From Ascaris suum (taxonomy: Eukaryota > Nematoda > Chromadorea > Rhabditida > Ascarididae): a stretch of 64,000 bases of DNA. The stretch's first letter is position 1; each line of letters opens with the position of its first letter. Shown here piece after piece: positions 25,618 to 38,468 of this stretch. The notes below the pieces were generated by a model, which saw only the letters and a program-made list of their open reading frames with translations, was not told the DNA's origin and did no database searches. The position numbers and the translations under genes were made by a program. Location: positions 3,100,001 to 3,164,000 of the forward strand of contig CM024181.1 in assembly GCA_013433145.1 (NCBI GenBank), in the 5' to 3' direction.

Positions 25618-28227
25618 TGAACGAGCAGATCTTACGTAATATCTTTGAGTTATTTTTATATTTATTATACTTCGTCATTATTTTATTTCTTGAGTTTCCG
25701 CCATCCTTATTTCAGTCTCAGCCTCGATTCTTATTGAATTGTTATTCTGCCCTCTAAATATAATGGTGCAAGGTTAGTATATAAAACAACACAAGAGTAA
25801 CTAATGTCTACGTGAGGATCTATTCGTTTATAAATTGCTATTCAATGAAAGACTATCGATTTGATGTTTCTTAAGAACTTATTGAAAATCCTATGGAGAT
25901 TTAAACGGGAACTACGAAAGAAATGCAGTAGAGATATTTGGGCTGAATTTCGCACACTTTTACGTAGTAATCTAAAATAGTGATTCGAATATTATTTATA
26001 TGTTTGTCAACTTTTATACCTGTTGTTTACAATTGGAGTGGTTATTGTTGTTGCTTATCGAATGTTTTTGTTATTTATCGACGTATGGGAAAGATTAGTG
26101 GCCAATGACCGGTTCTATTAGTTTTTACTATTTATTGATAACATTTTATATTACTTTCATAAAATTGAAGGTAATATTAATAACTTGAGGAGCATTATGA
26201 GTTCGCATCAGCGATACAGAAGTTGGCATGCGAGAATAAACAGCAAAGAAATAAAGGATGCAGCGCAAAAGCGTTTCCATAAAGAAAATCCTCAGGTCAT
26301 CGACACTTCATTGTTGTATTTCTGCGGAAATGTTTTCCTCATTTTAAATTTTATTATTGAGATATTTTCCTCATTTATTCCATCAATTATACCGTTATCA
26401 ATGCACTGAGGTTTTTAATCGACTATATTCGTTGATCGCATCGCGTTCGCCTTTGAAAACAGAAAAGATTTATTCGTATAAAAGTAATGATATTCTTTTT
26501 TCACGAATATATCCGACAAACAAAATCTCTTTGGAAGGATTTCTCATGTAAATAGCCCTCAAACTTTATTTTTATTGTTCTATGCGGCTGATTATTTGTT
26601 ACTTGTTACTCTTGTTATAATTGTTTACAGTGAATTGCTTTATACTTTTTACAGCAATAAATTTTTATTGTTGTTGTTATATTTACTGGTCATACTGTAA
26701 TTTTGCATTCGTTTTAGACGATATTTGATTATCTGTAATTATTTGATTTCGAATTATTATCGCGCAAAAGAAAACGAATGATTAGGAATGAAGAAATTGA
26801 AGATCTGAGAGAACTTTTTCAACAGGCGCTTTTATTTCATTCTGAAGTGAAGAACATACTGTTGTTTAGCTCACAGTAATGTGGAGAAGTTAGGTTTTCG
26901 GAAATTCCATTTCACCCACTCGGTTTCCTCGTTGATCCTTCCCCACTCTCCCTCTCCCTCCCTTCTCACCCCCTCTCCCTTCCGCCCACTACGCCCCTCA
27001 TTCTTCCATACACTGATGTGGAAAAGCTAGTAGCTTTGTTTTTTCAACATTTTGGTGGATTATATTATCTGTTGAAGCATCACTTCAACCAGTTGCGCAC
27101 TCATCGGCCATTTATATCCTTCTGCCATACCATATTACAATAAATTATAACAGGATATTATTGTTTCTTTTTCGGTTTAAACCGTCGGTTTCCCGGTGGG
27201 TGGGTGGCATTAAGGTAGCATCGAAGTTCGTTATATGCTCTCTTTTATGATCATTGCTGTGAAACTGCAGAATGTGAGAATTGCTTGATGTGATTCTTAT
27301 AGGTGTCAATGGAATGCCCATTTTTAGGCGCGAGGATTAGGTATATATAACAAGGTGTTATAAGACCTGCGGGGGGGGGGGGGGAGGGAGGGTGGGGGTT
27401 AGTTCTTGAGGCAGAGTTCTTCAATTCGTCGAACGGAACGCTGATTTAGTCTTGGGGTTATTTGATGAAGTGATCAGCGGATAGTGGAACGATTGCTGTA
27501 TGTGTTCAAAATCTGCGAGTAGTCACAGCCAACCACTAGGGGACGTCACCTATTTTATGCTCAGTACCACTGCAACAAATTCTGCACATGTCAGTTGTTT
27601 GGCTGATAAGGATGGGAGCGGGGTGAATGAAGTCAACGGTCAATAGAAGTAACCTAATACACGTATGGTTAATGGAACTGTCGTATAATTTAAGATCGAG
27701 GTCTGTTGGATGTGAGGTCAAGGGTGTGGGCAACGCCATTCATCTCTTCTCCGTTTTGTGTTTTTAGGTATCGGTCACATGAGAAGTGCTCAGTTCATTA
27801 TGGAATTACAATTCCCAGTAGTGTTCCGTTGTATGCGGTGGCGGGGGGGGGGGGGGGGGGGGGACATTCTTTGTTACTATTACATGCGCCGTGATCAGTT
27901 TTTTTCCTCATAAAAGAGAAGTCGGCAAATAATATTTTCTAAATCCACAGAATCGTATAAAAAACAGTCGTCACCATAGGTTTATTGCACTAAAATTACA
28001 AATTAGAGTTCCCACTTAGTTTTCTTCGTGGAGGGGAATATCCATCGAAGGGAGTTGATCGATGGAGGTTTCGAAAATTCATATTCTCAGTGGGTTTCTG
28101 AGATTGCGATCGATTTCAAAAAAAAAAAAAATAATCCCATAACTTTGTCATGTCTTCCACATTCGTGTTTTTATGGGGAGAAATTTCTCGGCAGTCCATT
28201 TTGTATATATATTTTCGTTGTATGTTC
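25618..28227. other. 2.6 kb intergenic stretch with G homopolymers
   Basis: AT-rich DNA between AC19 and gamma-tubulin. Plus-strand G runs of 14 (27371-27384) and 21 (27843-27863) stand out. A short polar open stretch with a Met start near 26197 ends at a possible gtcatc donor, but no second exon was found. Confidence 0.5.
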
Positions 28228-28439
28228 ATTCCAATGTTGAGAACTGTGACCATTCCCTAACGTTGAGAGGTGTGGTCATTCCAGTGTGATACCTGTGGTC
28301 ACTCCAAAGTAGAGAGCTGTGCCCACTCAAGTATTGAAAGCTATGGTCATTCTAGTGTTGATAGCTTTGGTCGCTGTAGTATTAATAGCTGTGGTCATTC
28401 TAGCGCTAAGGGTTTCGGCCATTCTAATGTTGATAGCTA
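28228..28439. repeat. Degenerate tandem repeat of about 24 bp upstream of gamma-tubulin
   Basis: About nine imperfect units in a row resemble gttgatagctgtggtcattc. Substitutions and small indels vary the unit from about 22 to 26 bp. The array stops 40 bp before the gamma-tubulin ATG, so it occupies the 5' flank or leader. No open frame runs through it. Confidence 0.8.
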
Positions 28440-28469
28440 ACGTACGAAGCTCAGCTCCATTTAAGGTTG

Positions 28470-28478
28470 TGATTTAGG
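28470..28478 (+). promoter_or_regulatory. Possible trans-splice acceptor at the gamma-tubulin start
   Basis: The sequence tgatttag ends one base before the ATG at 28479. Nematode mRNAs are often trans-spliced to a spliced leader a few bases upstream of the start codon, and this position and motif fit. No leader sequence is available here to prove it. Confidence 0.35.
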
Positions 28479-31400
28479 ATGCCGAGTGAAATAATCGCCA
28501 TCCAATTCGGTCAATGTGGCAATCAAATCGGTGATGCATTCTGGAGGGCATTATGTGCTGAGCATGGAATTGCACCTGATGGCACTCTCAATCAGAAGGA
28601 AATCGTTGCACATGATCTCAAACGAGTCTTCTTCTATCAGGTTGTTTTTTGCTTCGTATCTGACATTTCGATATTGGGAAATAAACTGTTTTTGGGGGAC
28701 GAGTGGGTTCTTATTTACTAAATGATTCTTCCATTTCTTCGATCCCTTTTCTTATTTAACTTGAATTAATTTTTTTTGTTTTTTAAGTCATCCTTATGTT
28801 TATGAAATATAATATAGCATGATCTTAAAGGAATGTTTAGGTGTAATAAAGCTCTACCATACTCACCTATTAAACAAGCCCAGTGGGGTTTTAGTTTAGA
28901 TACGGGTGTTGAAAAAGTATTTTCCGTTAGTTTCATTTGATGAGTGGTAATAAGAATATGGACAAACTCGTTAGAGTGCATGGAGATATTTACCTTTAGG
29001 CCGACGATTCGCATTATGTGCCACGAGCCGTACTCGTCGATCTAGAGCCGAGGGTAATCAACGGTATCGTCAATTCGGAATATCGGTCGCTCTATAATAT
29101 GGAGAATATATTCAAAGCTCCACAAGGTGGTGGAGCAGGGAATAATTGGGCATGTGGATATGGCCAAGGAAGGTTGAGTAACATCACATCTTCTGCCGTT
29201 TGCTTATAACTTGCCGCACAAACTAATTAGTTTTTTTTGTTCGTTTACTTGTCTATTTGTTTGCTTGTTTGTTTATTTGTCTCCTTATTTATTTATATAC
29301 AAAGCAAGAGAAGAGTACTAAATGCGTTTGTATCGTTTTAAATAGTCTAAGACGGCCCAGATGCATTTAATGCAGCTGAAGTGATGGTTTCTCGATGGCG
29401 TTATAAAAAAGTTGGATGAAGTTCATGAAAAGAGAGATATTTGGAAGCAACGAATGAAGATTTTGCGTCTAACGATTAAATGTTCCTGTACCACGACCAG
29501 GATTTTTAGAATGAAGGAAGGCGTTTTAAACGAATCGTGTCCGTATTGTTCTTTCTAAGGTTTTTTTTTGAGGAGAAGAAGGAAGGGCGATGGTGATGTT
29601 GGCTCATTGATTTGTATAATTCAGCAAGTTGGCAATTTACCATCACTTTTGTTTGATCACATTCATTGGTTCATTTTCATAAGACATGCAAATAATTTTA
29701 GCCTGTTATGTTCGACGTTAAAATTGGAGGGCGGTCTGCTTGAGATTGATTCAGAAGCAGATGTTTAAGTGTAGGCAATTAGTGAACTATCGAAGCATAA
29801 AAGTTATAAAAGAATGGGGATTCGAAATCGTAACTACCGACTTTCCAATTATCACTAAGCATGTGAGCCGTTGCGACACATTTTCACCGCCCTGTTTTAG
29901 CCTTCTTAGTTCAGTTATGCTCGTGCTACGAGCTGGCATACTGAACACGCTCAGATGAATGAGTGGTATGGTTGTTTATTCGGTTATCTGTATATTATAG
30001 AAGTTTTTTCAGAGAAGCGCAGGAAGTACTTTTCGAAATGTTGGAGCGTGAAGCGGAGAATAGTGACTACCTGGAGGGTTTCATGATGTGTCATTCGATC
30101 GCAGGTGGCACAGGTTCGGGGATGGGATCTTATGCGTTAGAGAAGATTAGCGATCGGTACTTTATTTTATTCTCTTCTTTTGTTGATTTTGTTAGGAGTG
30201 TTGTGAGCTGTCATGTAAACCGGAACCGAAGCCTTTCCCCTCTCCTTGCTCTCCTTACAACCTTCTCGTCCTCCCTTTCCTTTCCTCTCCGGTTTTCTCC
30301 GCTTTCCCTTTAGAATCAGAAATTTGTAGTCTGTTGATATGAGATGTTCATTTCAATAATTCTGTGAATCACTTCAAGACGTTCAAAAATAACAAACATA
30401 GCTGAAATAACTCGTCTCCTTTCTCTCAGATACTTAACATTTTATCATATTTGTTTGTGGAGTAAAATGGTTTTATATTCGGCTTGGACCGAGAATGTTG
30501 ATTTTAATTATTAACGATTGTGAGGTATTAATCCAGCATCTCAATTATGGGAGCCTTATAGATTGTGATACGAAGCACAAAACTTTTGCGTGGTTATTGA
30601 CGGCACGTATTTGTGGTAACAGAACAAGTTAGAATCGGCATTTTTATTGATGAAAGTGAGCGGATTGCTACGCAATATGTTTGTGAGGAAAACGTGTCTG
30701 TGGGTCTTTACAACGCTATCGGTCTCTGAAACTGAAAGGTTTTATTCATTTTCTTGAGAAATAACTTATTATATATAGATAAATAATTTATGTGTTAAGA
30801 GGATTATTTCAAGTTTGACTTTAGATTTCCAAAGAAACTTGTGCAAACCTATTCGGTATTTCCTGTGAACAAGCAGGGCGAGGCGAGTGATGTAGTGGTG
30901 CAGCCGTATAATTCAATACTCACACTGGCTAGGCTCATCGAACATCCCAATTGTGTGGTTGTTCTCGATAACACAGCACTTCATCGTATAGCAAGCGAGA
31001 ATGCACCCAGTGCTCCATCAGCGTCGTCCTTCGCGTTGATCAATTCCCTTGTTGGTTTTCCTTTTTTAATGCCTAGAAATATGTATTTTATATTGTATTC
31101 ATCAGTTGCTTTTCTTGTCGTTAACAAATGTTCGTTGTTAATGATCTATAGACCGATGAAAAATTTGAGTACTGCTGATTTGACGATTTAGGAAAACTGG
31201 AAAAATGAGTTTTCCCGCACCCAAGATATTATCATGCATTCTAATCTGAAACTGCAACTGCTTCACTATAAAGCACATTTAGGTATCACGCATAATGTGT
31301 GCATCGACGGCGACGTTGCGTTTTCCGGGTGCAATGAATACACGTCTCATCAATCTGATTGCACCGCTTGTTGCCTATCCACCTATGCGCTTTCTTCAGA

Positions 31401-33123
31401 CAGGTATATTCTTCTCATCCTTTCTACTGATTCCACTAATTTTGCTGTTTTTGTTTGATTGATTCGAGATCGTGGCGACTCTGTATTGTTGATCTGTTGA
31501 TTATTGACCACTGTTTTGTTTTATTGCCTTATCTCAGAATGAAGGGTTGCCTGCTGGAATCGGGATTTTGAAAGAAGTGATGAGTGGAACAACATGGGTG
31601 GCTGCTAAATGTGTTTGCTCATCGGTTATATGTATATAGTACCTAGACGTGTGATTACTTGCATCTTTGCAGAAAGTGGTGTATGTACTTTACCAGTAAC
31701 ATGTAATTATTGAGAGGAATTACTGGATCTCCCTGTCTAAAAATTTTACTGTTGGCAACACTATCATCCGTTGAGATCTAAAAAAGTGATATCGAGATTT
31801 TTGAAACCGCTATGAGTGTATCGGTTTTGATTGTTGAAGGTTTCACGCCGCTACGGGACAGTGATGCAGGATCGATGAAGACATCAGTTGGTGATGTGTT
31901 GCGTCGTTTATTGCAACCAAGGAGTATGATGAGTAGTGCGGTAATGGAGAGTGGTTTCAACCATTGCGTTCTCTCTGCATTGGCAATCCTTCAAGGTCGT
32001 ATCGATCCCATGGAGATATATTCATCTTTAGCGAGGATCAAAAGTAAACATGAAATTAGGTTCGTGTTTTTATGCTGTCAAATCGCTTTTTTTCCGTTGT
32101 ACCGTCCTGATGGTAATAATCTCTATTGAATTTTTTCGGCAAATAGCGGGCAGTTATTTAAGCAGTATGCGAATGAAACATAGGGATTTTTTATAGTTTA
32201 GTTGCGCCTTATTTCATCGATTATAATAATACTAAGTAGGATAATATATATCGTATTCGAATAGAAAGTAAAATTAGACCAAGTAATACAGAAAATGACT
32301 TAACTGACGAATCGTGGCCTTTAGTCTATTGGGAGAAACTACAAATCCCCACTTCGGGAATGGCTACCCAGGTAGGATGGGGAGGGAGCTAATTGAATGC
32401 CGATTTGAAATTCGTCATAAATCATTTCCTTTAATTTCTAGTCGATTTTCTTGTTCATCTCGTTACTTGTTTGCAGTTTTGCACCTTGGGGATCAGGCTC
32501 GTTGAATATAACACAATGTCGTCGTTCTCCTTATCTGGCCGAGACGAACCGCGTTTCGGGTCTAATGTTGTGCAATAATACGAATGTCGCTAGCATTTTC
32601 CAAGGTAACCTCGCGCAGTGTGAGACGCTATTGGAAAAGAAGGCCTACCTTACCCAGTACACAAAGGTTGGCTGTTTTTCGTTTTTGAATTGGCAGGCAC
32701 GTAGGTTCTTTTAAAGTTATTTTAGAAGTTTCCGTTATATTATTTTAACATTTGATTCTTTGAATATTGAAAGAGTTGAATACGTAATTCACTCAAATTA
32801 AGCGGTAACATCCATACTGAAACGAATCGAATGTGAAGGTTTGTTTACTTAAATATTGTTTTTTTTTTTTACCTGAGCGCCATGCCTCGACTCATTCATC
32901 AATAATGGAGATTGATGTGTATGGCTTGGGAAGTGAAATAGAGGGTGGGAGGGCGAGTGGGAAGATAGATTAATTTCGAATGCGAGGTTCTGTTGTGAAT
33001 AGGATGATTTTACAGGAGGATCCGGATATAGTGTTAACACTACGAGAGTCTTGTGAATGTGTGCGCCGTATGATCGAAACCTATCGTGCTGCGACATTGC
33101 CTGATTTCCCGAATCTTCATTGA
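28479..33123 (+). CDS. tbg-1: Gamma-tubulin, eight exons, 447 aa
   Basis: Exons 28479-28640, 29000-29172, 30013-30156, 30825-31050, 31283-31403, 31840-32059, 32477-32666, 33016-33123. All phases fit and the sum is 1344 nt. GTP-binding landmarks are GQCGNQIG (11-18), GGGAGNNW (97-104) and the tubulin signature GGTGSGMG (143-150). Gamma-type features include [62 protein letters not shown] and [11 protein letters not shown]. The length is close to human gamma-tubulin (451 aa), and by eye the sequence is nearer to the human type than the divergent C. elegans TBG-1. The protein forms the ring or small complexes that nucleate microtubules at centrosomes. The helix after residue 105 has GYGQG in place of the usual GFSQG. 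The C-terminus ends LPDFPNLH, with no acidic tail, as expected for gamma. Confidence 0.96.
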
Positions 33124-33678
33124 ACTCTTCGGCTTGCCTGTATTTACTCGACATGCAGTTGTAATATTTCGTAGTATTTTTACAATTTTGAGTAATTGAA
33201 TGAATTGTTACTGTTTTCTGTGGTACCAATAGAAAGAATAATAATCCTTTCTCTTGGTACTATTTTTTGGTACCATCGGTGATGATGGTTGAGGTCAGTG
33301 GTCCGAAAAGGAGAAAGGAACGAGAAGAGGGAGAAAATTTACACCATTTTTGGATTTAATAGGTTATTTGAGATTAATAAGATGGAGGAATTAATTGAAA
33401 CTGTGGGAATTTCCTTGTGATGTAATTTAGCTGTTACATCGTTTTTGTTTTGCTGTGAAATTCCTTTCGAGGAAGACTTTCGAAAAGGACTGTTGGATTT
33501 TTTTCTGCACATATTTGATCAAAAGTCAATCCAAAGTGCCTTTTGTGTTATCTTCGTTTCTTTGGATTCGTGTGTCGAATCGTGTACCAGCGTTAATTGT
33601 ACGTTCTTTGCAACGATGACCCTTGAAATCTGCTTTAATTTCAAATTGGCGATATGTAATTAGTGTTTTTTGAATCAG
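33124..33678. other. Intergenic stretch after gamma-tubulin
   Basis: The 3' flank of gamma-tubulin. No canonical AATAAA lies close to the stop. A plus-strand segment near 33465-33600 is open but has no good splice partner. Confidence 0.4.
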
Positions 33679-34264
33679 GTATTCAGAGAAAGGGTAGTTA
33701 ACTCGATATGTGATAAATTATTTATTAAAAGGAAGGTTTTTAGAAGTATGGCAGTGGGATTAGGCGATATATTAGGCGACTTTTTCTTTTTTTCTATCTC
33801 TTTCCTGCTGTTGATATTTCCACCGGTAACAATAGTTTTAATTAACTTTAGCAAATTATTTAATGCATTTGAGTTAAACGTCGTTGTAAGTATATTCTCC
33901 TTCCCGCTTGCCATACGTTTATTGCATCCTTTTCATTTTGCCCTGAGAAGATCTCCATGTAGTATTGTTTGTTTATGTTCCGTTTGTGTATGACTTTATT
34001 TGGTGTTCAGTAAAGCTGATCTTCTTGAACTGCCGCCTTATCTGACAGGAAAACGCGAAAAAGTTCACCTGCGATCGGATTTCAAATTACAACAGTATCA
34101 CTAAGATAGTGAGTGCCTCTGCTAATGCCATAGTCTTGGTGCAGTCAGAGAAACGAGTTCTGCTAAATCAGTACGAATTGTTCTCTGTCGTCCAATCGTA
34201 CACTGTCGTTTCTAGCAATGTTTTGCGTAGAAGTGAACCGAAAATCGATGATCAGAAACTGTGA
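33679..34264 (+). CDS. Possible two terminal exons of an unrecognised gene
   Basis: Exon 33679-33885 (acceptor tgaatcag, 69 codons, donor gtaagt) can join in phase 0 to exon 34049-34264 (acceptor atctgacag, 71 codons, stop TGA). The second exon carries ITKIVSASANAIVLVQSEKR and ends SEPKIDDQKL, which looks protein-like. The first is hydrophobic and less convincing. A second frame is also open over the start of the 34049 exon (34011-34098, with LLELPPYLTGKREKVHL). No start codon was found. The family is not recognised. Support is open frame plus splice borders only. Confidence 0.33.
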
Positions 34265-34730
34265 AGCGAAGAATATACACATTTCTGAAGTCCCTATGAG
34301 ATGACATCCTATATCACCACTTACAATTCTTTATCAGTGCTGAGAAATTGTACGACGTGGAAGTAAAGAAAAAAATTTGTATGCATTGTGCACTTGTTAA
34401 AGCATAGAAAAGTTAGAAGGCGGAGTATGTTAATATATGAAAGCAATATTTCGGCTATTTATTATTTGCTAGTAATTTATGAAAGTGGTTGGTCGGGTCT
34501 GCGGAATGCAAAAGCGCGTATCATATCACTTGCTGATGTGCTTTCCCACTTGTTAGATCTTTGGTTTCTGTTCCTGAATCTTTTTTCGACGAAATTTGCG
34601 CATGCGGCCTCTTTAAAATGTTTTTGCGAACTGCAGTAAAAAAAATCATACATGCAAATTGCAGTTTTCGACTTCGAAGGAAACATTGCAAAACATTTAA
34701 CTAACTTTAGTCATTCTCGTAGCTACAAAT

Positions 34731-37700
34731 ATGAGCGGTGAGGTACCACCAACAGAGGCGGCGAAACGAGTGAAGAGTGTTGGAGGTGCAAGTGAGTCGA
34801 CGGTCGGTGAAGATACGGGCAAAGTGGACGAGAAAATCCATCCAGTTGATTCTATGAAAATTGAGTTCAAAGCTGACAAAGAGGACGAGTGGGAAGAATT
34901 GAAAGAAGTAACAGCCACCGATACAACGCCAACGAACAGCGAGCATGAAATCGTCACAGCTCAAGATTTCGACAATGATGTGCATGAATATGATGCCGAT
35001 CCGTTGAGTACGTGGTCACAATCGAGTGGGAGCATCTCATACGATTCTGGATGGTCACTCCGCAGTATTATCAAAAATCTTACCTTTAACGCAAAAAGGG
35101 TAATCCCTCTCTCAATTATTACTTTGTCATTGCATTAATTGTCCTCCCGATAACCAGAAGACATTCTCATTCAGTGACGTATATGCTTTCGCCTATTTGT
35201 AGGGGCATATATGAATGTGCGTTTCTGCTTGCAGAGTTTTCCCGACAGACTTGTGGAATTCCCGAGGATATATCATCCCAGACAGACACAGACAGACTTG
35301 CATGCATACAAACACGACGCCATTATAATAAATGTTTGTGAAGCAAATGTGCTATTGCAAATTATGGGTGACGCGTGAGTACGGATCGTAGGATGGTCGT
35401 CTATTGCCGCAATAACTGATCCTCGTGCATCAAACTTAAAGCCTGAAGCGATATATCGGGCGCAAACTTTTGCAATTTCTAATACAAAGTTTGGATGAGA
35501 CGGCAAATTTCAATGAAATAAGTGAACGATTTAAATGATACGATGGATTTTCATCGAAATCAACCTTCTTTTATCTGAGTTTTGCTTCACAGCGTATTAC
35601 TACTTTCTTCGTCCCTCATTGGCATACCTCGGGGGGGCGTTAATCCGTCATTTTCTTTCAACATTTTCATTCTTTGATTACTTTAAATCCTTCAAGTTAA
35701 TTATAATTTCAACCGCAACCTTAAGTGCTTTGACAAGGTTTTAAGTAAACATTTACTTTGCTTTGTTTTAAGCGATCTAATGGATTCTCATAATGATCCG
35801 TCAAATAGACGGTGCATTTATTGAAATAGACAATCTAACCGGACGATTTATTCGATTCCTATAGAAGAATTATTTAAGAAATAACTTGCTGTATCAATTG
35901 TTTAAAATTTTCCCCAAACTATACAATGAATATAATTTTTTTTAAATTCATTTAATATGTAAATAATCGTGAGAATTTATCAATAATTTAAATAAAATGA
36001 TTTGCATAAAATTACTAAAAAGAAGATTTGAAATTTTATTATCTAAGAGGGTAATTTCAGATGGATTTACAACCTGTATTACCATTGATGCAAACGGAGA
36101 AGAAACAAGTTGTTAGCGGTATGACACCTTCATTGACCACTCTTGATGAGCATATGTTAGCACAACTTAATAAGGCTTTACGTTTACGTGCCCAATTCGG
36201 CGATATGCGTACTCATATTGTCATCAAAGATCGTCAATCATCTAACGAACGTCGTGGCATCATTACGAAGGTTTCCACATCTATCTACATTGATTAAAAT
36301 TCCTCTTGAATATAAAATTTAGAAATTTAAGCGTAATTTTTTCGCTGTGACGTCATGATCGCTTATATTTGTTCATTTTTCGTCGTAATCGATCATTGTC
36401 GTATGACGATTGATGAGAGGCGCTAATTGATTACCATGTGATCGATGATAAGAAATGAGAGAGTTTTTCACTTTGTGGGAAAGTGAACCTCGCGACTATG
36501 CCAATAGGTGTGAAGCGGATATTACGTACTAGGTGCGATATGACTACCTAAGAATCGATAGCGATACAATTTAATAATTTTTATAGTAACGTTGCAAGGT
36601 GTAATAATTAGCCTGCTGGAATGCAACATACCAGAATAGAATATATTAATAAACATTCGATTTGATATAGTGAAGAAAGATCGATTCATCAAGAGAATGT
36701 AATGCGAATTTGAAGAATTGATATACATTAATTATAGCTATTTGATGATTCTCTTCGACAATATTTCTCGTCAACAGGCAAAGTGAAGCGACAAATTTGC
36801 ATACGAATGGAATGTGGTGGCAACACATCGCCCTCACTAACAATCACCTGTGCACCTGGACAACGTGAACAACGTTACTATAACGATATAGATACATATG
36901 AAGTCATCGATAATACTCATTCGCAAATGGTCTATCGGTTTCCACTAATTTCGCTTATAGAATTTTGATGATCACTCTTTTATCAAGAATTGTAAAATGT
37001 TTTAGGTGGAATAAGGAAGTGCTTTATATTCACTTGCTTGGAGACGTTGATGAATGATCTAACAATGATGATAAAAGCTGAGAAATATTTTAGCACATCC
37101 GAACATTTGCTATGAACTTTTGATAATTGCAAATTAAAATCAGATGTAATGCATGTTCACTAACAATATTTAGACGTCGAGAAAATAAACCTCAGTTGTT
37201 TGTAAATTCGGGAAATCAGCATCTCCTTCTCTTGCTTCCTTCACTTACACCATTCTAGCTATTCCAGTGTTCGTCGAATGATTGAAGATTCCTTAGGCCA
37301 AAGGTCGATGTAGCTATGATGTTAAAGAGATACTGAGATGGCAAAAATTAAAGAGCTGAAAATATGGAGGATGTGGTCGATTTCTCCAAAATAATCGATC
37401 CTCAATTTTAGACAAGTAAGCATGAACCGACGAGCGTAATTGCGACAGCTGAGAAGCCTAGTAGCAAAGGCGATGTTAGTGATTGTCGCTTTTACCATCG
37501 TTGCACTTTAAACGTATTATCGCTAAATTATAACACATATCTTATTTTAACACAGATTTGCATATTTTAATAACAAAAAAAAAACGATTATGATCATAAT
37601 ACAAGCAAATAGAGCGATAGATTTACATTACGAAAACATCCAACTCGATTGCACTATTTTCATTGTGGGATTATTATCAAACCTCATTCAAAATTTATTA

Positions 37701-38468
37701 ATTATTTGTCTATATTTTAATATCTATGAATTACAAAAATTATTTAAACAATTTCAATTATAATAATTACAATTTTACTGTGACGACTAAAATTTAATAG
37801 ATCTAATTATAATAGTAATTTAATAACTTTAAATTATCAGTAAATTAAGATTAATTGTTATCAATTAAATTTCAAATTATTTCCCCCTCCCCACTCCTTC
37901 CGAATATCTACTATCTCGGAAAGGAGAATATACACAAGTATAGTAAGAACTGACAATGAAATAATATAGGAATGGCGATTCGTTTCTGTTCTATATTATC
38001 CATCACTTCACTCAACGATTATTCTGCGGATATCCAACCGCGCGTTTATGAATTGCACGAATCGACGACCTTGGCTACTGCTTGTTTACTATTCGTTTAT
38101 TGATGCTTTTTACCAAGTACATAACTTATGTCTGTTAGAAATATGTGACGATATGTTATTGCTTATTAGCAAGGATCGCTTTATCACGTTCAATGTGACC
38201 AACTTCATTTGCTAGTAAACCGATCTAGATTTTCCACGTTGACATTCTATATGCCATTTAGGCAACAAGTTTAGACTTAAAGTCTCATATAAACTTTCAG
38301 ACAGCGCTGCGGTATCCGAACTATGCAAGTTCGAGTTCGGCCTCATTGACAGATCCATTGTTGCCTTCATTTAGCCGTTGTTCGATCACCGATCATGTGC
38401 GTCATGTGCGAAGAGGTCGAAGCTCGTTGCGTCATTCAGATAGCCGGTTTCCTCAGAATAGTCATTGA
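34731..38468 (+). CDS. Unrecognised acidic-to-basic protein, four exons, 312 aa
   Basis: Exons 34731-35099, 36061-36270, 36738-36929 and 38301-38468. Every junction is phase 0 and the sum is 939 nt with ATG and TGA. Exon 1 is acidic and Ser/Thr-rich (EDEWEELKEVTATDTT) and then has WSQSSGSISYDSGW. Exon 2 carries LDEHMLAQLNKALRLRAQFG and NERRG. Exon 3 has the only cysteine-bearing globular stretch (RQICIRMECGG, then LTITCAPGQREQRYYND). Exon 4 is basic and Ser-rich (HVRHVRRGRSSLRHSDSR), with an acceptor ctttcag. There is no signal peptide and no obvious membrane segment. I know no family with this layout. The donor of exon 3 (gtctat) is weak; if it is not used, the protein would stop 13 codons later at 36968, giving 269 aa. 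The gene is co-directional with gamma-tubulin. Confidence 0.65.
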
